A stretch of 18,728 bases of DNA, from NCBI GenBank assembly GCA_020060485.1, contig JAGVAB010000044.1, positions 1 through 18,728 of the forward strand, written 5' to 3'. How positions within the stretch are numbered: the first letter of the stretch is position 1; every line of letters starts with the position of its first letter. Positions 1 to 8,795 of this stretch are shown piece by piece. The notes below the pieces were generated by a model. It had not been told where the DNA came from, searched no databases, and was given only the letters and a program-made list of their open reading frames with translations. Source of the DNA: Anaerolineales bacterium (GTDB lineage: Bacteria > Chloroflexota > Anaerolineae > Anaerolineales > Anaerolineaceae). Both the position numbers and the translations under genes were made by a program.

Positions 1-1
1 A

Positions 2-574
2 GCGCATGCTGAAGGCATGGCAGTGCACATGGATGGCGCCCGTTTTGCCAACGCCGTGGCTGCTCTCAGCTGCTCTCCCGCCGAACTGACCTGGAAAGCC
101 GGGGTGGATGTGCTCTCCCTGGGGGCCACCAAGAATGGCGCCCTGATGGCCGAAGCGGTGATCTTCTTCAACAAGGATCTGGCCGCGGCCTTTGCCGAAC
201 GGCGCAAACGCGGTGGTCACCTGGTATCCAAGGGGCGCTTCTTCGGGGTGCAGTTCATCGCCTGGCTCGAAAACGGGCACTGGCTGGAACTGGCCCGGCA
301 TGCCAACCGGCAAGCGGCCCGCCTGGCCGAAGGTTTGGTTGCCACACCCGGTATCCGCCTGACCTGGCCTGTCCAGGCCAACGAGATCTTTGTCATCTTG
401 CCCCAAACCACAGCCAGCCGTTTACAGGCTGCCGGGGCCACCTTCTACGAATGGTATTTGGAAGGCTTGCCGCCGCATCTTGCCCTGGGGCAGGAAGAAT
501 CCTTCATCCGCCTGGTAACCTCTTTCACCACCCGCGATGAGGACATCACCGAATTCCTGAAACTGTTGACCTGA
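2..574 (+). CDS. Low-specificity L-threonine aldolase, C-terminal part (5' end outside window)
   Basis: PLP-dependent enzyme that cleaves L-threonine (and usually L-allo-threonine) to glycine and acetaldehyde in the cytoplasm. The reading frame is open from base 2, so the gene begins before the window; the first in-frame ATG at 17 is internal. HMDGAR (from base 26) carries the Asp that contacts the pyridine nitrogen of PLP. LGATKNG holds the Schiff-base Lys, encoded at 131-133. The following EAVIFF and the RRKRGGHLVSKGRF segment resemble the Pseudomonas-type low-specificity aldolase. The visible 190 residues end in a normal TGA and look intact. The next gene starts 99 bases downstream behind its own promoter-like sequence, so they are probably separate units. 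A related beta-eliminating lyase is a less likely alternative. Confidence 0.88.
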   Translation, partial: AHAEGMAVHMDGARFANAVAALSCSPAELTWKAGVDVLSLGATKNGALMAEAVIFFNKDLAAAFAERRKRGGHLVSKGRFFGVQFIAWLENGHWLELARHANRQAARLAEGLVATPGIRLTWPVQANEIFVILPQTTASRLQAAGATFYEWYLEGLPPHLALGQEESFIRLVTSFTTRDEDITEFLKLLT

Positions 575-604
575 TGATTGCCTTGTAAATTTTCTTTCAA
601 TTCG

Positions 605-636
605 GGAACATTAAAAGGCCGCCTTTCGTCTATACT
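605..636 (+). promoter_or_regulatory. Candidate promoter of the alpha-2-macroglobulin gene
   Basis: Two readings overlap. TATACT at 631-636 is a reasonable sigma-70 -10 box, but no good -35 lies 16-18 bases upstream. Alternatively, GGAACAT (605-611) and GTCTAT (628-633), separated by 16 bases, resemble the GGAACTT / GTCTAA elements recognised by sigma-E-type ECF sigma factors. The 5' leader would be about 30 bases. The choice between the two readings is inference. Confidence 0.45.
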
Positions 637-673
637 TAAAGTAGTGCTACCAAGTGAAAAAAGGAAGGTCGCC

Positions 674-3600
674 ATGAATCACCAGCCCAAGCAGATTTCC
701 CAGCGAGTACAACAGATCATCCTGGCTGCCAGCATGCTGCTGGCGCTGGGATGTGGTTTCTTTCAAGGGTTGTTTCCTTTGAAGATCCCGGGATTCAGCA
801 ACCCAACACCAGTCCCCCCGGGGATAACACAGGGAGGAACGAGCGTGACAGTTGTGGATGAACCGCAAACAGAAGGAACTGGTTCCTTCACCATTCGCCT
901 CAGTGAAGGACAGGAGCAGCCCCAGGCATTTACGCCACTGCCACTGGCCAGGGGCGAAGCGCTGACAGAAGGTGAAGTGGCAGCCATTCTGGCGCGCCTG
1001 GCTGACCTGCCCCCGGCCACCGAACTGCAAACCGAGCTGAAATTGCCGCCCGACTTGCTGCCGCCGCCCCGCCCGGGCGAGACCATTCAGCAGCCCTTCC
1101 CGCCAGATCCAGAAGGCAGTCCTCCGGTTGGCACAGAAAGCGGCCCATTGGAAGTGCTGCGCTTCTCGCCTGAAGGCGAAATCCCCATGGCGCCCTTCAT
1201 TAACATCACCTTCAACCAGCCAATGGTGCCTCTGGGCACCCTGACCCAACTGGCAGCGAAAGATGTGCCGGTGCAAATTGAGCCTGCGCTCGAAGGCACC
1301 TGGCGCTGGCTGGGCACCAAGACGCTCAGTTTCCAGTATGATTCAGAGCTGATCGACCGCCTGCCAATGGCCACCGAGTTCAAGGTAACCGTGCCAGCCG
1401 GCACCCGCTCGGCCACCGGCGGCGTGCTGAACCAGGCAGTCAGTTGGAACTTTACCACCCCGACCCCAAGATTAACTTCCTACCATCCCTCCTACGGTCC
1501 ACAGCCGCTGGAGCCTATCCTCTTTGCCGCTTTCGATCAACGCATTGACCCCCAGGCAGTACTCAAGACCATTCAACTTACCGTCAATGGCTCGCCGTAC
1601 ACCATCCGCCTGGCCACCACTGCCGAAGTTGCAGCCGACAAGCAGGTCAAGTCCCTCACGGAACATACCCCTGAGGGACGCTGGCTGGCATTCAAGGCCG
1701 ACAAGGTGCTGCCCAAAGATGCTGACGTGCAGATATCGATCGGCCCCGGAACCCCTTCAGCCGAAGGCCCGCTGATCACTAGCGAAACACAGAGTTTCAG
1801 CTTCCAGACATACCCGCCGCTGCGCGTTGAAGAATATGGCTGTTCGTGGTGGGGCGAGAAGTGCCCGCCCCTGACGCCCTTCTACATCCGTTTCAACAAC
1901 CCGCTCGACACGCAAAAATTTTCCGATTCGCTGGTCAGCATCAATCCCGAACTGGCCGGGGCGGTCATCTCCGTCTCTGGCAACACACTCACCATTCAGG
2001 GAGCCAGCAAAGGCAGCACCACCTATCGCGTGACGGTGGCGGCGGCCATCACCGACATTTTTGGCCAACAGCTTGGCAAGGAAGAGACCCTGCGCTTTGC
2101 AGTGGGCAAGGCAGAACCGGTATTGATCGGCCCGCAGAAAACCCTGGTGACCCTGGACCCGGCTTCTGCAAAACCTGAACTATCGCTGTATACCATCAAT
2201 TACAACCGCCTCGAAGTCAAGATCTACGCGGTTGAACCCAAAGATTGGCAGGCCTTTAAAACCTATTTGCAAGACTACGCCCGCACAGACAGTCCGCAGC
2301 TGCCCCCCGGCAAACTTGTGCTGGATACAACCCTCAGGTTACAAACCCCGGCCGATACGCTAAGCGAAGTCAAAATCGACCTGGATCAGGTGATGGAGGG
2401 CGATTACGGGCATTTCATCGTGATTGCCAAACCGCCCAAGGGCTTCTTTGAAAAGGAAGACCCCTGGAAAGCCGTGCAAACCTGGGTGCAGATCACCCAG
2501 ATCGGACTGGATGCCTTCGCCGACCACAGCGAAATGGTAGCCTGGGCTACCAGCCTGCAAAATGGCGCACCACTCAACGGAGTCAATATCCGGGCCACCA
2601 GCAACAACGTCCAGGCTGTCACCGGCGAAGATGGTGTGGCCCGCTTCCAACTGCCCGGCAGCGGCATTCCGGTGCTTACTGCCCAAAAAGGCAATGATGT
2701 GGCCATGCTGCCCCGCTCCGAATCCTACTGGGGCGACGATAGCTGGCTGCCGCGCAGTGTTGACGACACCCTGCGCTGGTATGTGTTCGATGATCGGGCC
2801 ATGTACCGGCCTGGTGAAGAAGTACACCTCAAAGGCTGGATGCGGCTTGTCGGCGGCAAACAAACCGATGATGTGAACCTGGTGGGTAACGCAGTTTCGC
2901 AGGTCAGCTACCAGTTGATCGACCCGCAGGGCAACGAGTTGCTGACCGGATCAGCCGATGTAAGCAACCTGGGCGGTTTTGACCTGAAATTCACCATCCC
3001 TGAAAACACCAATTTAGGCTATGCGCAGTTATATCTCGATGCCAGGGGCTCAATTGGCTTCGCCTCCAGCACGCAGTATTATCACACCTTCCAGGTGCAG
3101 GAATTCCGCCGGCCGGAATTTGAAGTGAAAGCCAGAAATGAGAGCACCGGCCCATATTTTGTCGGCGGTGATGCCATTGTGGCAGTGGAAGCTGCCTACT
3201 ATGCCGGCGGCGCCCTGCCCGGTGCGGACGTCACCTGGTCAGTCACCTCAACCGCCACCAATTACCAGCCGCCCAACTGGCCGGACTTCACTTTTGGCAC
3301 CTGGACCCCCTGGTGGTTCAGCAATATCTATTTCAGCGAAGCCGTTTACGCCGAAAGAGGATATGGACCATCCGGCCCGTCACAGATCTTTGAAGGCAAG
3401 ACCGACGCCAGCGGCAATCACTACCTGCGCATGAATTTTGAAGGGGGCAACGGGCTGCGGCCACAAAGCATCACCGCCGAGGCAGCCGTGATGGACGTCA
3501 ACCGCCAGACTTGGGCAAGCGCCACCAATTTGCTGGTACATCCGGCAGACCTGTATGTTGGTCTGCGCAGCGAGCGCTACTTCATTGAACGCGGCCAGCC

Positions 3601-6600
3601 GTTGAAAATTGATCTCATCGTTACCGATTTGGATGGCAAGCCGGTCATAGACCGGCCAGTGCAAGTCACCGCCGAGCGCATGGTGTGGAAAACCGTCAAC
3701 GGCGACTGGCAGGAAGTAGCCGAAGATCCGCAAACCTGTTCAACAGGCTCTCTGAAAGAGCCGGTCTCCTGCACCTTCGAGACAACTTTGGGCGGCAAAT
3801 ACCGCATTACCGCCCTGATCACCGACAGCATGGGCCGCCAGAACCAGACCCAGATGACCCGCTGGGTAAGCGGCGGACAATTGCCGCCTGCCCGCAATGT
3901 GGAACTGGAACAAGTTACCCTCATCCCGGACAAGGAAACCTACCAACCCGGTGACACGGCCAATATTCTGGTGCAGTCGCCCTTCAGCCCGGCCGAAGGT
4001 CTGTTGACCGTCAGCCGCAGCGGCATCCTGTACACGCAGCGCTTCCAGATCAAGGATGGCAGCGCCACCCTCGAAATTCCAATTGAGGATGCCCATATTC
4101 CCAACCTGAACATTCAGGTCGATCTGACCGGCTCTGCCCCCCGCACAGATGATGCAGGCCAGGCCCTGCCGGATGTGCCGGCCCGCCCGGCCTACGCCAG
4201 CGGCACGCTAAACCTGAACATCCCGCCCCTGACGCGCACATTGAACCTGACAGCCGCTCCACGGCTGACCGCCCTGGAACCTGGCGGGCGCACCAGCATT
4301 GACCTGAAATTAGAGGATGCCTCCGGCCAACCGGTGGCTGGCGCCGAGCTGGCAGTCGTGGTGGTGGATGAAGCTGTGCTGGCCTTGAGCAACTACCAGC
4401 TTGCCGACCCGTTGTCGGTATTCTATTACACCCGCCCGGCAGATCTGAGCAGCACCTACCTGCGCAGCAGCATCGTGCTGGTCGACCCGCTGTCTTTGGC
4501 CGGAGAGACCCAGCGCGCCGCGGCTGAACAGGAAGCGGGAAAAATGGTGCTGGGCACAGCAGCAGTAGAACGCATGGAAATGCCCATGGCAGCCGCCCCG
4601 GCCATGGAAGAAATGGCCATGGACTCTGCCAGCGTAGCCGGCGAAGCCCAAACCACTGCACCCATCGCCGTACGCAGCGATTTCAATCCACTGGCTGTGT
4701 TTGCCCCCGAAGTGCGCACCAATGCCAATGGCGAAGCCAGCGTGGCAGTGAAACTGCCCGACAACCTGACCCGTTACCGGGTGATGGTAGTGGCAGTAGA
4801 CACCAGCGGCAAACAGTTCGGCACCGCCGAAGCCAGTCTGACCGCCCGTTTGCCGCTCATGGTGCGGCCTTCGGTAGCCCGCTTCCTCAACTTTGGCGAC
4901 CAGTTTGAACTACCGGTGGTACTGCAAAACCAGACGGATCAAGATATGACAGTGGAAGTGGTAGCGGAAGCCGCCAACCTGAGCCTGAGCGGCAACGCCG
5001 GATTGCGGGTAACCGTGCCGGCCAACAACCGCGTGGAAGTGCGCTTCCCCGGCACCACTATCACCGCCGGGACAGCCAGCGTGCAATTTGCCGCCGTCTC
5101 GGGCGAGGTGGCTGACGCCGCCCAAATCTCCCTGCCGGTTTACACCCCGGCCACCACCGAAGCTTTTGCCACCTATGGTGTGCTTGATTCTGGTGCCGTA
5201 TTGCAGCCCATCGCCGCCCCGCAGGGTGTCTTCCCCCAATATGGCGGCCTGGAAATTACCACCTCGTCCACCGCCTTGCAGGCATTGACGGATGCCGTGC
5301 TCTACCTGGTTTCGTATCCCTTTGAATGCAGCGAACAGCTAGCCTCGCGTGTCCTGGGCATCTCCGCCCTGCGCGCCGTGCTGACTGCTTTCGAGGCCGA
5401 TGGCCTGCCCTCCCCCGAAGCGATGCAAGCCGCCGTGGTGCGGGATATTGAAGCCCTGCGCGGCCTGCAAAACTGGGATGGGGGCTTCCCTTACTGGCGG
5501 CGGGGTAATGAATCCATCCCCTATAACACCGTACATGTGGCCCACGCCCTGCAGCGGGCGCGCAGCATGGACTTTGCCGTGCCCGAGGATATGTGGCAGA
5601 ACAGTCTGAATTACCTGCGCAATATCGAGAGTTACTACCCCTCCTGGTACAGCCTGAAAACCCGCCAGACGATCAGCGCCTACGCCCTGTATGTGCGCCA
5701 GCGCATGGGCGACCCCGATCCGGCCAAGGCCCTGGCCCTGCTGAATGACGCGGGGGGGCCGCAAGGCCTGCCTCTGGATGCCGTGGCCTGGATCTGGCAG
5801 GTGCTGCAAGATACCCCCGGGGCGGAAGAATCGCTGTCAGCCATCCGGCGGCACATCAACAACCAGACGGTGGAAACTGCCGGGGCAGCCAATTTCATCT
5901 CCGGCTATAGCGACGATGATTATGTGCTGCTGCATTCCAACCGGCGCACCGACGCCCTGCTGCTGGATGCGCTGATCGGCGACAACCCGCAGGGCGACCT
6001 GATCCCCAAGCTGGTCAACGGCCTGCTGGCCCACCGCACGCGCGGCCGATGGGGCAACACCCAGGAGAATGTCTTCGTGCTGCTGGCTCTGGACCGCTAT
6101 TTCAAGACCTATGAAGCCCAAGAACCGAACTTTGTGGCCCGCATCTGGCTGGGCGAAACCTACGCCGGCAGCAGCACCTTCCAGGGCTACAGTACAGACC
6201 GCTATCAGACAGACATCCCCATGAGCTATCTGGTGGATGCCACCGCCGGGAAGGAAGCCGAAGACCTGATCCTCAGCAAGGAAGGCGCCGGCCGCCTGTA
6301 CTACCGTCTGGGCCTGCGCTATGCCCCCACCGATCTGCGGCTTGATCCGCTGGACATGGGCTTTGTGGTGCAGCGCACATACGAAGGCGTGGATGACCCG
6401 GCAGACGTCCGGCTGGATGCGAATGGCATCTGGCACATCAAGGCTGGCGCCCGGGTGCGGGTGCGCATCACCATGGTGGCCGACAACCGCCGCTATCATG
6501 TGGCCCTGGTTGACCCGCTGCCCGCCGGACTGGAGATCATCAACCCGGCCCTGGCCGTCTCGGAAAGCATCCCGACCGACCCCAACAGCAGCGAGAAAGG

Positions 6601-6817
6601 CTATTGGTGGTGGTGGCGCTGGTATCAGCACCAAAACCTGCGCGACGAACGGGCTGAAGCCTTCACTGCCCTGTTGTGGGATGGCGTTTACGAGTACACC
6701 TACGTGGCGCGTGCCACCATGCCGGGAGAGTTTGTCGCCCCACCCGCCAAGGCCGAAGAAATGTATTCCCCCGAAGTTTTCGGACGCAGCGGCAGCGACA
6801 TCGTCATCGTCGAATAA
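674..6817 (+). CDS. Bacterial alpha-2-macroglobulin family protein, predicted lipoprotein (2047 aa)
   Basis: Large surface protease trap: cleavage of a bait region exposes a thioester that covalently captures the protease. The start at 674 is chosen because AAGGAAGG lies 5 bases upstream and because it gives a signal sequence: a hydrophobic stretch (residues 15-26) ending in ALGC, a degenerate lipobox with Cys27. Domains in order: a Pro-rich linker; three Big_5/Ig-like repeats (about 156-265, 266-380, 382-475); macroglobulin domains including the MG2 signature YRPGEEVHLKG near 711; the VVDEAVLAL segment near 1230; a Met-rich stretch (1289-1317) in the position of the bait region; the core segment VRSDFNPLAVFAPEV near 1332; the thioester motif C1552-S-E-Q1555 in an alpha-helical domain; and a C-terminal macroglobulin domain with WWWWRWY at 1978-1984. 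All key residues are present, so it should be functional. In E. coli the homologue YfhM is paired with PbpC; no penicillin-binding protein is visible here. Confidence 0.93.
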   Translation: MNHQPKQISQRVQQIILAASMLLALGCGFFQGLFPLKIPGFSNPTPVPPGITQGGTSVTVVDEPQTEGTGSFTIRLSEGQEQPQAFTPLPLARGEALTEGEVAAILARLADLPPATELQTELKLPPDLLPPPRPGETIQQPFPPDPEGSPPVGTESGPLEVLRFSPEGEIPMAPFINITFNQPMVPLGTLTQLAAKDVPVQIEPALEGTWRWLGTKTLSFQYDSELIDRLPMATEFKVTVPAGTRSATGGVLNQAVSWNFTTPTPRLTSYHPSYGPQPLEPILFAAFDQRIDPQAVLKTIQLTVNGSPYTIRLATTAEVAADKQVKSLTEHTPEGRWLAFKADKVLPKDADVQISIGPGTPSAEGPLITSETQSFSFQTYPPLRVEEYGCSWWGEKCPPLTPFYIRFNNPLDTQKFSDSLVSINPELAGAVISVSGNTLTIQGASKGSTTYRVTVAAAITDIFGQQLGKEETLRFAVGKAEPVLIGPQKTLVTLDPASAKPELSLYTINYNRLEVKIYAVEPKDWQAFKTYLQDYARTDSPQLPPGKLVLDTTLRLQTPADTLSEVKIDLDQVMEGDYGHFIVIAKPPKGFFEKEDPWKAVQTWVQITQIGLDAFADHSEMVAWATSLQNGAPLNGVNIRATSNNVQAVTGEDGVARFQLPGSGIPVLTAQKGNDVAMLPRSESYWGDDSWLPRSVDDTLRWYVFDDRAMYRPGEEVHLKGWMRLVGGKQTDDVNLVGNAVSQVSYQLIDPQGNELLTGSADVSNLGGFDLKFTIPENTNLGYAQLYLDARGSIGFASSTQYYHTFQVQEFRRPEFEVKARNESTGPYFVGGDAIVAVEAAYYAGGALPGADVTWSVTSTATNYQPPNWPDFTFGTWTPWWFSNIYFSEAVYAERGYGPSGPSQIFEGKTDASGNHYLRMNFEGGNGLRPQSITAEAAVMDVNRQTWASATNLLVHPADLYVGLRSERYFIERGQPLKIDLIVTDLDGKPVIDRPVQVTAERMVWKTVNGDWQEVAEDPQTCSTGSLKEPVSCTFETTLGGKYRITALITDSMGRQNQTQMTRWVSGGQLPPARNVELEQVTLIPDKETYQPGDTANILVQSPFSPAEGLLTVSRSGILYTQRFQIKDGSATLEIPIEDAHIPNLNIQVDLTGSAPRTDDAGQALPDVPARPAYASGTLNLNIPPLTRTLNLTAAPRLTALEPGGRTSIDLKLEDASGQPVAGAELAVVVVDEAVLALSNYQLADPLSVFYYTRPADLSSTYLRSSIVLVDPLSLAGETQRAAAEQEAGKMVLGTAAVERMEMPMAAAPAMEEMAMDSASVAGEAQTTAPIAVRSDFNPLAVFAPEVRTNANGEASVAVKLPDNLTRYRVMVVAVDTSGKQFGTAEASLTARLPLMVRPSVARFLNFGDQFELPVVLQNQTDQDMTVEVVAEAANLSLSGNAGLRVTVPANNRVEVRFPGTTITAGTASVQFAAVSGEVADAAQISLPVYTPATTEAFATYGVLDSGAVLQPIAAPQGVFPQYGGLEITTSSTALQALTDAVLYLVSYPFECSEQLASRVLGISALRAVLTAFEADGLPSPEAMQAAVVRDIEALRGLQNWDGGFPYWRRGNESIPYNTVHVAHALQRARSMDFAVPEDMWQNSLNYLRNIESYYPSWYSLKTRQTISAYALYVRQRMGDPDPAKALALLNDAGGPQGLPLDAVAWIWQVLQDTPGAEESLSAIRRHINNQTVETAGAANFISGYSDDDYVLLHSNRRTDALLLDALIGDNPQGDLIPKLVNGLLAHRTRGRWGNTQENVFVLLALDRYFKTYEAQEPNFVARIWLGETYAGSSTFQGYSTDRYQTDIPMSYLVDATAGKEAEDLILSKEGAGRLYYRLGLRYAPTDLRLDPLDMGFVVQRTYEGVDDPADVRLDANGIWHIKAGARVRVRITMVADNRRYHVALVDPLPAGLEIINPALAVSESIPTDPNSSEKGYWWWWRWYQHQNLRDERAEAFTALLWDGVYEYTYVARATMPGEFVAPPAKAEEMYSPEVFGRSGSDIVIVE

Positions 6818-6838
6818 ATTGAGAAGATCAATCACATA

Positions 6839-6884
6839 AACTTCGGGGACGGCCCTGCTTATTGGTCGTCCCCGAAGTTCTTTT
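6839..6884 (+). terminator. Intrinsic terminator after the alpha-2-macroglobulin gene
   Basis: AACTTCGGGGACG (6839-6851) pairs perfectly with 6867-6879. Three more pairs, one of them G-U, extend the stem to 16 bp around a 9-base loop. TTCTTTT follows at 6878-6884. It lies between two convergent genes (stops at 6817 and 6905). The plus-strand T-tract is the better one; the minus side has only a weak T-rich tail, so use as a bidirectional terminator is possible but not shown. Confidence 0.9.
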
Positions 6885-6904
6885 GTCAACTCACTTGCGT
6901 GCCA

Positions 6905-8497
6905 TCAAACCATGCCGGCAATGGAAAGATGATTCTTGCCCCTGGCCTTGGCAGCATACAGCGCCCGATCGGCATCAGCCAGCAATTGCTGCAAGTCAAC
7001 GTCTTCATGCCCGTCATACAATGCCATCCCCTGGCTGAGCGTGATGGACACCTTTTCCAGGGGCGCTGGCAGAACCAGTTCAGTCATGGCAGCACTCATG
7101 CGCCGGCTGACCTGGATCGCATCTTCCAGGCTGGTTTCCGGCATCAGAATGGCAAACTCATCACCGCCATAGCGAAAGATAAGATCCATTTTACGCAGCG
7201 ACTGGCGAAAGATGTCTGCCAGAGCCACCAGCACCTGATCGCCTGCCGGGTGGCCGAAACGATCATTGACCTGCTTGAAATCATCCAGATCGATCATCAA
7301 CAGGGCAAAGGCATGCCGGTACCGGCGGGCACGTTCATATTCCAAAGAAGCCAGTTCAAAGAATTGGCGGCGGTTATACAGGCCTGTCAAAACATCTGTC
7401 ATGGCTATTTCCCGCAGTTGCTCTTCCAGTTGCTTGCGCCGGGTGACATCGCGCAGCACCAGCAAATGTCCCTTGCTGGTATTCCTGTTGATGATCGCTG
7501 AAGAGCGCAGATCATACACCAGCCGTTGCCCCTGGCGCTGGACACTCACCTCAACCTGCATATCAGCAGGACTTGCCAAAAGAGCATTGACATCCACATA
7601 TGGCGCCAGCACGTCCTGCGCTGGCCGGCCGATCGTGGCATCTTCGGATGCAGCCAGGATCATCAAAGCAGCCTGATTCAGGTCAACGATGCGGCCTTTC
7701 TCGTCCATGACCAGCATACCGTCTCCCATGCTGTCGAGCAGCAACTGGCGCGCCACAGGCTTGAGATCAAACAACTGGAAACGAAACAAACCCAACGACA
7801 GGATCAACCCGCCCAGAACAAATCCAAACGGGTCATAGTTCACGATCAAACCGGGGATCAAATGAAAAGTATAGGCAACGTTCACAAATAAGGGAAAGGC
7901 TGTACCAATCAACAAGGCCATTGCCTGGCGGCGATATTGGGGAGCCAGATGCAGCGCTTCGCGCAGGAGGAAATAATCGCCGATCAATATTAAGCTATAC
8001 GAATAAAATAAGTGTACCCAAAACCATGACCCCAGATGCCAGGTCTGATCGATCAAATATGGCCCGATTTGCACATAGTCGATCCCCAGCAGAAACAGAT
8101 GATGCCGCCGGGTGGTTGCCATCAATATCAGCGACACCAACGGAATGATGGAAACCAGAATAACATTGGCCGCAGTCAACCAGGCTGCCCGGTCCGTAAA
8201 TTGCAGGGCAAAGGCCAGCCACAGCACAGGCACAGCGAACACGCCGGCCATGCGAATGACCGCCCAGATAAAACTGGCCTGTTCGGTTTTGGTGATCATC
8301 CCGCAGCCGATGGCAAATGTCCAGACAGCCATGGCCGCCATCAGAAAAGTAAAAGCCTGTGCGCCGCGGGCAGTCCGCTGCTGCCAGGCAAAGAAAGCCA
8401 AAACAGCGGCCAGCCCGGACGCCAGAAATGACAGAACAAAAAACACATGTAATTGTTGCAGCATCATGGCGGCCCATTTCAAGGGAATCCCCAACAT
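6905..8497 (-). CDS. Membrane 7TM-PAS-GGDEF diguanylate cyclase (530 aa)
   Basis: Synthesises cyclic di-GMP from two GTP in response to an unknown signal. The N-terminal third (about residues 15-225) is a set of hydrophobic spans like the seven-helix N-terminal sensor region of some histidine kinases. A PAS domain follows (about 230-350, with VMDEKGRIVDLNQAAL). The GGDEF domain (about 358-525) has an intact G444-G-D-E-F448 signature, metal-binding D403 in MIDLDD, the ALYAAKARGKN ending, and the inhibitory I-site R435-K-M-D438. The enzyme should therefore be active and subject to product feedback. The start is uncertain: no Shine-Dalgarno is obvious before 8497, and ATG codons at 8467 and 8464 would lose only 10-11 residues before the first span. 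It is monocistronic here and divergent from the SNF2 gene. No partner EAL or PilZ gene is in the window. Confidence 0.92.
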   Translation of the reverse strand: MLGIPLKWAAMMLQQLHVFFVLSFLASGLAAVLAFFAWQQRTARGAQAFTFLMAAMAVWTFAIGCGMITKTEQASFIWAVIRMAGVFAVPVLWLAFALQFTDRAAWLTAANVILVSIIPLVSLILMATTRRHHLFLLGIDYVQIGPYLIDQTWHLGSWFWVHLFYSYSLILIGDYFLLREALHLAPQYRRQAMALLIGTAFPLFVNVAYTFHLIPGLIVNYDPFGFVLGGLILSLGLFRFQLFDLKPVARQLLLDSMGDGMLVMDEKGRIVDLNQAALMILAASEDATIGRPAQDVLAPYVDVNALLASPADMQVEVSVQRQGQRLVYDLRSSAIINRNTSKGHLLVLRDVTRRKQLEEQLREIAMTDVLTGLYNRRQFFELASLEYERARRYRHAFALLMIDLDDFKQVNDRFGHPAGDQVLVALADIFRQSLRKMDLIFRYGGDEFAILMPETSLEDAIQVSRRMSAAMTELVLPAPLEKVSITLSQGMALYDGHEDVDLQQLLADADRALYAAKARGKNHLSIAGMV

Positions 8498-8580
8498 GCA
8501 GATAACACTTTATAAAATTGATTTTAACCCCACCTGCATTTTTAAACCATCTGCAAAAAAGCACCAAATTTTCAATAACA

Positions 8581-8620
8581 TTCCACAGGAAAGAAATTTC
8601 CGTAAAACGGAAAAGGAAAT
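8581..8620. other. Cluster of TTCC/GGAA inverted repeats between divergent genes
   Basis: TTTCCGT (8597-8603) and ACGGAAA (8607-8613) form a 7-bp inverted repeat around AAA. Further copies of TTCC at 8581 and GGAAA at 8588 and 8615 surround it, and GGAAA-GAAA-TTTCC overlaps it. This could be an operator array or a weak hairpin. The rest of the 298-base divergent region (8498-8795) holds the promoter and dyad listed separately; otherwise it is AT-rich and shows no gene. Confidence 0.3.
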
Positions 8621-8676
8621 TACTGTCGGTTGACCTTTTTCAGAGAGATTGCCTTCAGCGATCTTTTTTCCAATCA

Positions 8677-8685
8677 TGATAAAAT
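8677..8685 (+). promoter_or_regulatory. Extended -10 promoter of the SNF2 gene
   Basis: TGATAAAAT is a TGn-extended -10 element. No convincing -35 hexamer sits 16-18 bases upstream, as is common for extended -10 promoters; TTGACC at 8630-8635 is too far away. The predicted start of transcription is near 8692, giving a leader of about 100 bases that contains the dyad at 8700-8722. Confidence 0.5.
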
Positions 8686-8699
8686 ACTTCGGGTCTGGA

Positions 8700-8722
8700 A
8701 ACACCTGTCACAAAAAGGTGTT
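8700..8722. promoter_or_regulatory. Perfect dyad just downstream of the SNF2 promoter, possible operator
   Basis: AACACCT (8700-8706) and AGGTGTT (8716-8722) form a perfect 7-bp inverted repeat with a 9-base spacer, about 15 bases after the -10 element. The 16-base centre-to-centre spacing of the half-sites suits a dimeric helix-turn-helix repressor. It could instead act as a short mRNA hairpin. No regulator gene is adjacent. Confidence 0.4.
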
Positions 8723-8795
8723 ATCGCTCCTCTGCGTTAACTCACTGACAATCAAAACCAATCCAGGATGATTTTTCTCAGAACACACTTCTACT

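Noticed and set aside
578..673. Upstream extension of the alpha-2-macroglobulin frame to an ATG at 578
   Set aside because: It would place the promoter-like sequence and the AAGGAAGG ribosome site inside the gene and put 32 extra residues before a good signal sequence.
5837..6889. Long minus-strand open frame (350 codons) opposite the alpha-2-macroglobulin C-terminus
   Set aside because: The plus-strand frame carries recognisable family motifs; the opposite frame has low-complexity His/Gly-rich sequence typical of a shadow and crosses the terminator.
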